DNA of 64,000 bases from Streptomyces sp. WZ.A104 (GTDB taxonomy: Bacteria > Actinomycetota > Actinomycetes > Streptomycetales > Streptomycetaceae): NCBI RefSeq assembly GCF_002382885.1, contig NZ_NWVL01000003.1, positions 62,001 to 126,000 on the forward strand. The letters are read 5' to 3'. Below are positions 59,288 through 64,000 of this stretch, piece after piece (the first letter of the stretch is position 1; each line of letters opens with the position of its first letter). Made by a program: the position numbers and the translations under genes. The notes beneath the pieces were generated by a model. It was not told where the DNA came from and did not search any database. It saw nothing but the letters and a program-made list of their open reading frames with translations.

Positions 59288-59321
59288 CGTGTCCGGTGCC
59301 TCTCCGACACCCACCCATCGG

Positions 59322-59669
59322 CTAAGGGGTCTGGTCACCCGGGGCAGGCGGGTGGGCGCGGTACTCGACAGGCCAGCGCCAGAGAGTCAGTACGAACGAT
59401 ATGACCGCGGCGATTCCCAGTGCCCACGCCCAGACAAGGGCGGTCGCGGTCTCGTTGTCCGGGCCCGGTTCGCTGTTCGCCGCGACGATCAGCGCGATGA
59501 TCGAGCCCGTGAACGTGGCGAGTCCGAGCCACAGCTGGCCAATGACCTCGTCACGGGCCCGGGTCCACGTGCACCGGTAGCGGGTGTAGGCCACGGGGCC
59601 GGACTGTTCACTGCGACGAGGGGAGATGAACTCCTCGTTGGTCTTCTCGTGTTCTGGCTTGGTGGTCAT
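59322..59669 (-). CDS. Small two-helix membrane protein of unknown function
   Basis: The 115-residue product has a charged N-terminal half (PEHEKTNEEFISPRRSEQSGPVAYTRYRCTWTRARDEVIGQ), two hydrophobic helices (about 46-63 and 76-95) and a Pro-rich tail. No family was recognised. Codon usage is slightly less GC-biased than in the core genes. It lies beside the large lower-G+C lipoprotein gene and may belong to the same acquired segment. Confidence 0.65.
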   Translation of the reverse strand: MTTKPEHEKTNEEFISPRRSEQSGPVAYTRYRCTWTRARDEVIGQLWLGLATFTGSIIALIVAANSEPGPDNETATALVWAWALGIAAVISFVLTLWRWPVEYRAHPPAPGDQTP

Positions 59670-59815
59670 GAGGGATCACGGTACCGGGGTCCTCAACTCC
59701 CCCCTGGAGCTCAGCCACTTCACCGCTGACGGGTGAGGTGCGATACGTCTGGTTCAGGATGCCCGTTGTAGCCGGACCGGCTGTCGGCGTGACCGGGAGA
59801 CCACATGCACGGCAA

Positions 59816-59848
59816 GGGCGGGCCCGGCTCTGCCGACCGGACCCGCCC
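59816..59848 (-). terminator. Hairpin downstream of the large lipoprotein gene
   Basis: The arms 59816-59827 and 59837-59848 pair over 12 bp with one mismatch and a 9-nt loop, 12 bp beyond the stop of the minus-strand gene. Confidence 0.65.
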
Positions 59849-59860
59849 GCTACCGCCTGG

Positions 59861-62491
59861 CTACCGCCCGCTGAGCTGCGGCACGCCCCTGCATGCGGTC
59901 GTGCAGGGGCTGTCGACGCCGGGTGACGAGTCCTTGGGTATCAGATCCTGTACCTCGGCGCTCACGCCCTGTGTAGAGGGTACGAGGGCGAAAGATACGA
60001 ACCGGGGCTTGTAGATACTGGGGTCCCTGTAGTGGGCCCCGTCCTCCCCCACGGTGGCATCAAAGCTGTTGACGTTGTAGGAGAGGGTCCACCGGCTACC
60101 GGATGACAAGTCTCTGTGCACATGGGCGTTGTAGGCGAATATGTTCCCGTCGCCATAGCTTCCCCACAAACCGACCTCGGGCATCATGTAGACAACGTCC
60201 CGGCCGGGGTTGTTCCTGAACCCGGTATAGGGGTTGCAGGATGCCCACAGGCGAACTCTCTGGCTGAAGGCCTCTGTGCTGTCCTGGCTGACGAGCACGA
60301 ACGAGTTCCCCCACTTGGTGACACTGAATTCATTGGCCACACCCGTCAGGTTGGTGGTGCCCAGCGACTCCTTGCCCAGCCACGCCTTCCTGCCGTCGTT
60401 CAGGAACTCCCACTTGTAATCCTTGTTGAGGTCGGTCCCCTTGATGCGCGCTACCCTCATGCGCTTGTTGGTCGGGGCGTCCTCAATCCCGTAGACGTAG
60501 GTGTACCCGTCTCCGCTCTCACTTGCGGGAACAATGGCCGCCCCCCACTGCGTGGGGCTCAGTCTCGGTACGACAGGGGAGGACGGGATGTCCTTCACGT
60601 GGGCCGGCCTCGTGAGGTCGTTGAGATCGAAGGTGGCTACGATCGTCTTCTCCAGCCTGAACCCCCAGAGGTCGTCAGGGTCATACCGGTGCCACTGGTG
60701 GAAGATGATCTGCAGGCGCTTCGTCGGGCGCAGCTCCCCCTCAAGCTGTACATCCGAGATCATCCCGTCACCGAGCCAGTACCACCTGGTGGGATCGTTG
60801 TCCAGGTCCGTCATGAGGGAGCGCGGATTCTCCTTCGTCCCGCCGGTGACGGTCTTCAGGTCGGTTCCGTCCTGAATGACAAAGGAGTTGTTCACGAACG
60901 GGGCGCTCACCGGTCTGGTGCCGTCCTTGTTGAGCGGCCCCAGGAACGTGTCGGAGAATATGTACAGCAGGCGCCCGTCCGGAAGGCGTACCGAGTAGGT
61001 GGAGTCGCCACCGGTCCACCCGTCCGGGGTCTTCTTCGCGTATTCGTTGAACTGCTGCTCCGGTGGGGCCTTCGGCTCGACCTGCTTGGCCTCCGGTATC
61101 TCCACGTTGAGGCACGTTCCGGAGGGGGCGACCTTGGCGTACTGCGCGATCTTGCTGGCGAATCCCGGCTTCTCGTCCATGCCGCAGAGCCTGTCGACGT
61201 CTTTGGTCATGTTGTAGGTGATCTTGGACGAGGTGGACCATTCCCGTGACACGCCGAGTTCTATGCCGATCTCCAACTGATTCTTCGCACCAGCGGTGAG
61301 CTTGCCTTCCCAGCCGAGGCTTTCGGAGCCACCGGCCGAGTTGTCCCGGTTCCACGCATCGACGGTCGACTTCGTGCAGTGGTCTTCCTCATTCATTCCT
61401 ACCCAGTCCGGCCGCTGAACCCGGTCCTTGTAGTCGTCGTATTCGTCGCCGCCTACGTGGTCGGAGCCGCCGGTATGCCCGCTGGGTTCCCATACCGTCC
61501 AGACAGCGGCCTGGTCCTTGCTCTGGTACACGCACTGGTACTTCTTGTACCGGATCTCCACCAGGTACTTCCGTGGCCAGCCGACGGGTTCCCATACCCC
61601 TTCGATGCCGCTCTTGATCTCAACCGCCTTGGACGCCGACCAGCCTCCGAAGCTGACCGCACCCTCGTACTTGGCGCTTGCCTCCGAGGTGAACGTCATG
61701 CCGCCCTTGCCGTCACCCACCGGGTAGGTTTCACCGATGTTCGACCACACATCGGCGCTCCTTATGAAGGTCTTCATCGAGCAGTGCGGAGGTGTTTCAG
61801 CAGCGGCACTCGCAACTCTGGGCGATGACGTACGGGGTATCAGGTTCTTTGGTGAGGGGGCCTGTAGGGTGACCTCGATGAACTCGGGGCGGACCTCGTC
61901 GTCCGGTTGTATTTTTTCTCCGCCATGCCCTGGTGTCGTCCGTGTATCCGACCACGGGATCACGCCGGGATTGGAGCCCGTGTACTCCACGGATGCCCCG
62001 GTGTAGGCGAATTTATCGGAACCGTTCTTTCCCGGTATCCTGATGGTCAATGACAGTGTCACGATATTTCTGTCATTGATGTAGTCCGGGTCGGTTATGT
62101 CGTCGATGTCGAGTTTTACCGCGAACTCGTTCTTGCGGGTTTCGAACTCGGCATCGGGGAAGGGTAGCTGGCTTACCGTGTCTCCTGGCTTGAGTTCCCC
62201 GACCGTTTCGGGGTCGGGGTCGGCGGAGAGCTGGAAATCGGCGCCCTTGAGCGTCTCCTCGCCGATGACCCGACCCGTGAGGGCGACCGGCCCGTCAGGC
62301 TTGAAGGAGATCGCGTCCGGTTCGTCCCTGCCGGTCTTCCCCGCCGCATCCGTCTTTCGTGATGCCGGGGACGAGTCCGAGATCTGTACGGCCCCTACGT
62401 TCTGTGCTCCCGTTCCGCAGGCGGTAAGGGAGAGTGCGGCGGCGATGCCCAGAGTTATGGGCATGCGGAGCCGGCGCATGAGTGATTTCAC
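59861..62491 (-). CDS. Large lipoprotein with propeller-like C-terminal domain, probable acquired gene
   Basis: The 876-residue product has a signal peptide and lipobox LSLTAC (Cys25), an N-terminal beta-rich domain with Asp-rich strands (about 25-210), a middle domain rich in Lys, Trp and Tyr, and from about residue 510 a region with GGDSTYSVRLPDGRLLYIFSDTFLG and FVNNSFVIQDG. That region resembles the DUF4185/DUF5005-type five-bladed propeller found in secreted glycan-active or binding proteins; the family assignment is tentative. G+C is visibly lower than in the neighbours. The start is GTG at 62491. It is on the cell surface if processed. Nothing nearby indicates a partner. Confidence 0.78.
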   Translation of the reverse strand: MKSLMRRLRMPITLGIAAALSLTACGTGAQNVGAVQISDSSPASRKTDAAGKTGRDEPDAISFKPDGPVALTGRVIGEETLKGADFQLSADPDPETVGELKPGDTVSQLPFPDAEFETRKNEFAVKLDIDDITDPDYINDRNIVTLSLTIRIPGKNGSDKFAYTGASVEYTGSNPGVIPWSDTRTTPGHGGEKIQPDDEVRPEFIEVTLQAPSPKNLIPRTSSPRVASAAAETPPHCSMKTFIRSADVWSNIGETYPVGDGKGGMTFTSEASAKYEGAVSFGGWSASKAVEIKSGIEGVWEPVGWPRKYLVEIRYKKYQCVYQSKDQAAVWTVWEPSGHTGGSDHVGGDEYDDYKDRVQRPDWVGMNEEDHCTKSTVDAWNRDNSAGGSESLGWEGKLTAGAKNQLEIGIELGVSREWSTSSKITYNMTKDVDRLCGMDEKPGFASKIAQYAKVAPSGTCLNVEIPEAKQVEPKAPPEQQFNEYAKKTPDGWTGGDSTYSVRLPDGRLLYIFSDTFLGPLNKDGTRPVSAPFVNNSFVIQDGTDLKTVTGGTKENPRSLMTDLDNDPTRWYWLGDGMISDVQLEGELRPTKRLQIIFHQWHRYDPDDLWGFRLEKTIVATFDLNDLTRPAHVKDIPSSPVVPRLSPTQWGAAIVPASESGDGYTYVYGIEDAPTNKRMRVARIKGTDLNKDYKWEFLNDGRKAWLGKESLGTTNLTGVANEFSVTKWGNSFVLVSQDSTEAFSQRVRLWASCNPYTGFRNNPGRDVVYMMPEVGLWGSYGDGNIFAYNAHVHRDLSSGSRWTLSYNVNSFDATVGEDGAHYRDPSIYKPRFVSFALVPSTQGVSAEVQDLIPKDSSPGVDSPCTTACRGVPQLSGR

Positions 62492-62801
62492 GTTCGCCCC
62501 GTCTGGTGCTGTTCGGTACCTGTGTGACCTGTGTGACCTGGGTGCATTACGGGGGCAATGGAACGCTCGACGGGTGGTGAGCGTAATGATCAAACAAGCC
62601 AACGTCTGGCCTGTTTACCGGTGTTGGCGCACCTGGTGGACCCTGCGAACGCCGGTGGAGCCCAGCGTGATCGACTGCGAGAGCCGGCTCGCGTCGGCGA
62701 CGAACCGCGGGCCGTCAAGCTGTCGGACCCCTGCCGCCGCCTTCGGCGCACCGGCGTTCTCGGCCCCTCCACGGGGCTTCTCCACCCCTCGACGGGACTT
62801 C
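62492..62801. other. Spacer with 21-bp tandem repeats
   Basis: No gene is supported. The first part is the promoter region of the large lipoprotein gene and is moderately AT-rich (62492-62640). The second part ends in a tandem repeat that reaches into the end of the GNAT gene. Confidence 0.4.
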
Positions 62802-62821
62802 TCAGCCCCTCCGTCGGACGG
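62759..62821. repeat. Three 21-bp imperfect tandem repeats at the 3' end of the GNAT gene
   Basis: The units begin at 62759, 62780 and 62801 with CTC(G/C/A)(G/A)(C)CCCTC, and share CCCCT and the ACGGG(G/A)CTT part. The third unit contains the stop codon of the GNAT gene (TCA at 62802-62804), so the array looks like duplication of the gene end, similar to the array at 14061-14185. Confidence 0.6.
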
Positions 62822-63359
62822 TGTGGCCGGGGGACCACGCGCCGAACCACTGCTCGGCGCCGAACTCCTCGAACCGCTCCAACTCGGTGAAGCCCAGCTT
62901 CTCCGCGAGGCGTACCGAGCGGGCGTTGGCGGTCTGGGTGCAGAGCACCACCGGTTCGCCGGGCAGCGCGTCGGCGAACCAGCCGAGCGCCGCCGCGCAC
63001 GCCTCGGCGGCGTACCCGTGGCCCCAGGCGCGGGGCAGGAGAAGGTAGCCGATCTCGGCCTCCTCGCCATCGGGACGCAGTCGGCCCGGGCGGTTCGCGT
63101 CGCGCCGGTCGAGGGTGACCGTGCTGATCATCGCCCCGTCGAGATCGATCACGAAGAGGCCTGGGCGCTGTCCGGGCGCCTCGGGCATCACGCGGTCGAG
63201 CTCGGCGCGGGGGCGGGCGCCGCCGAGGTAGGTGTACACCTCCGGCGAGGAGAACAACTCGACGAACGTCGTACGGTCCCGGGACTCGGCGGTGCGGAGC
63301 ACGAGGCGTCCTGTCGGTATCGGGGCGGGCGGCCAGGCGACGGGTCCGAGGGCGGTCAT
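62802..63359 (-). CDS. GNAT-family N-acetyltransferase
   Basis: The 185-residue protein is of the RimJ/RimL-like GNAT group: LVLRTAESRDRTTFVELFSSPEVYTYLGG at the start, EEAEIGYLLLPRAWGHGYAAEACAAALGWFAD (acetyl-CoA pyrophosphate loop RxxGxG/A-like RAWGHGYA) and VLCTQTANARSVRLAEKLGFTELERFEEFG. The substrate is unknown. The start is ATG at 63359. It is followed by the tandem repeat and preceded by the RDD gene on the same strand. Confidence 0.88.
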   Translation of the reverse strand: MTALGPVAWPPAPIPTGRLVLRTAESRDRTTFVELFSSPEVYTYLGGARPRAELDRVMPEAPGQRPGLFVIDLDGAMISTVTLDRRDANRPGRLRPDGEEAEIGYLLLPRAWGHGYAAEACAAALGWFADALPGEPVVLCTQTANARSVRLAEKLGFTELERFEEFGAEQWFGAWSPGHTVRRRG

Positions 63360-63385
63360 GGCCGTCAACCTACCGAAGGAGGAGC

Positions 63386-63943
63386 TCAGTCGGTCCGGCC
63401 CGCCACCGCTGCCCGGTAGAGCCGCAGATCGCTGCGGCGGACCTGGCGCACCCCCGCCAGGTCCTCGTGCGGCTCGGCGTGGCAGCCCGGGGGCCGCTCC
63501 GGTGTGCGGGCCGTCGGTGCGGGGCACCGGAGCCGGTACCAGGGCTGGAGGGGCAGCCAGAGGAGCCCGTACAGCCAGCGCAGCACCAGGCGGCGGAAGC
63601 CTGGGCGGCCCGCGTCGGGCAGCCGGATCACCCGGACCCCCATGATCAGCTTTCCGGCGCTCGCCCGGACGACCATGGTCAGCAGCACCTGGTTGGCGAA
63701 CGACAGCACGATCAGCTGGGCGACCAGCAGGGCGACCGCCCGCCCCGTCCCGCCGGAGTCCAGACAGGACCGCACCAGCAGCCCGACGGCCAGCAGACAC
63801 AGATAGCAGTCGAGCCCGACCGCGAGATAGCGCCGCATGTCACCCGTGCCCCTGGGTATGCGGGGCTGCCCGTGGAGCCCGGGAGCGGGGCGTGCCGGGG
63901 GGTGCGGATACCCGGGATGTTCCGGGCGCCACGGCTTCGTCAT
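63386..63943 (-). CDS. RDD-family membrane protein
   Basis: The 185-residue protein has a Pro-rich N terminus, then RRYLAVGLDCYLCLLAVGLLV (first RDD helix with the Arg and Asp), LLVAQLIVLSFANQVLLTMVVRASAGKLIMGVRVIRLPDAGRP and a third helical region GLLWLPLQPWYRLRCP. RDD proteins are membrane proteins of uncertain role, some linked to ion exchange. The start is ATG at 63943, although a later start is possible. It lies 26 bp upstream of the GNAT gene. Confidence 0.85.
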   Translation of the reverse strand: MTKPWRPEHPGYPHPPARPAPGLHGQPRIPRGTGDMRRYLAVGLDCYLCLLAVGLLVRSCLDSGGTGRAVALLVAQLIVLSFANQVLLTMVVRASAGKLIMGVRVIRLPDAGRPGFRRLVLRWLYGLLWLPLQPWYRLRCPAPTARTPERPPGCHAEPHEDLAGVRQVRRSDLRLYRAAVAGRTD

Positions 63944-64000
63944 GGGGGCATCATGACTGATCGTCAGGCGAAGTGTCCCTGTTCCTGACGGGTAACTCCC

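Noticed and set aside
1..64000. Search by eye for tRNA or rRNA genes, CRISPR arrays, insertion sequences and attachment sites
   Set aside because: No clover-leaf, regular spacer array, transposase or integrase was noticed. A covariance-model scan would be needed to exclude small RNAs.

Overview
The window is a stretch of core chromosome from a Streptomyces. The evidence is the very high G+C with strongly GC-biased third codon positions, frequent GTG and TTG starts, 4-nt ATGA/GTGA gene overlaps, and families typical of the genus: AfsQ1/AfsQ2/SigQ, a class-E-sortase (LAxTG) substrate, an MmpB-like protein, an AccA2/PccB/epsilon acyl-CoA carboxylase with BirA, Cya and HutH. From memory, the gene order resembles the SCO488x-SCO493x part of S. 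coelicolor. The set lpdA, deoD, pmmB, add, deoA, cdd and an AmiA/B-type amidohydrolase also recalls the M. tuberculosis Rv3303c-Rv3315c block. Neither comparison was computed here.

Layout. 1-9.3 kb: the end of an unidentified gene, an M20 amidohydrolase, then a nucleoside uptake and salvage block (BMP lipoprotein, ABC ATPase, two permeases, cytidine deaminase, thymidine phosphorylase). 9.3-19.5 kb: Uma2-family protein, large secreted subtilase, STAS protein, ECF sigma factor, L,D-transpeptidase, MFS exporter divergent from a LysR regulator, and an alpha/beta-hydrolase-fold protein. 19.5-31 kb: adenosine deaminase, small secreted proteins, PspC and VanZ membrane proteins, the afsQ2-afsQ1/sigQ locus with a lipoprotein gene, a second two-component system, and a uridine-kinase-like gene. 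31-41.4 kb: two aldehyde dehydrogenase-family genes with deoC, a PH-domain protein, a phosphosugar mutase with purine nucleoside phosphorylase, a GGCT-like protein, an LpdA-type flavoprotein and a DeoR regulator. 41.5-45 kb: probable accessory DNA with a small membrane protein, an NB-ARC/TPR STAND protein and a TetR regulator. 45-51.5 kb: acyl-CoA carboxylase subunits, biotin ligase, Maf and small proteins. 51.7-64 kb: adenylate cyclase, enoyl-CoA hydratase, diguanylate cyclase, histidine ammonia-lyase, a LAxTG surface protein, a second L,D-transpeptidase, a probably acquired large lipoprotein of lower G+C, a GNAT acetyltransferase and an RDD protein.

How it works together. Nucleosides are imported by the BMP-type ABC transporter, deaminated by Cdd and Add, phosphorolysed by DeoA and DeoD, isomerised by a mutase of the PmmB type, and deoxyribose-5-phosphate is cleaved by DeoC. 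The acetaldehyde formed can be oxidised by the adjacent aldehyde dehydrogenase. These genes are dispersed over 36 kb, yet six of their upstream regions carry the 12-bp palindrome CTACGCGCGTAG (three perfect, two with one mismatch, one with two), which indicates one common repressor. This putative nucleoside regulon is the main regulatory finding. The STAND protein with a sequence tag shared with its small membrane partner (41.5-44.4 kb) is the best candidate for a little-described system.

No rRNA, tRNA, CRISPR array, complete insertion sequence or replication origin was recognised.
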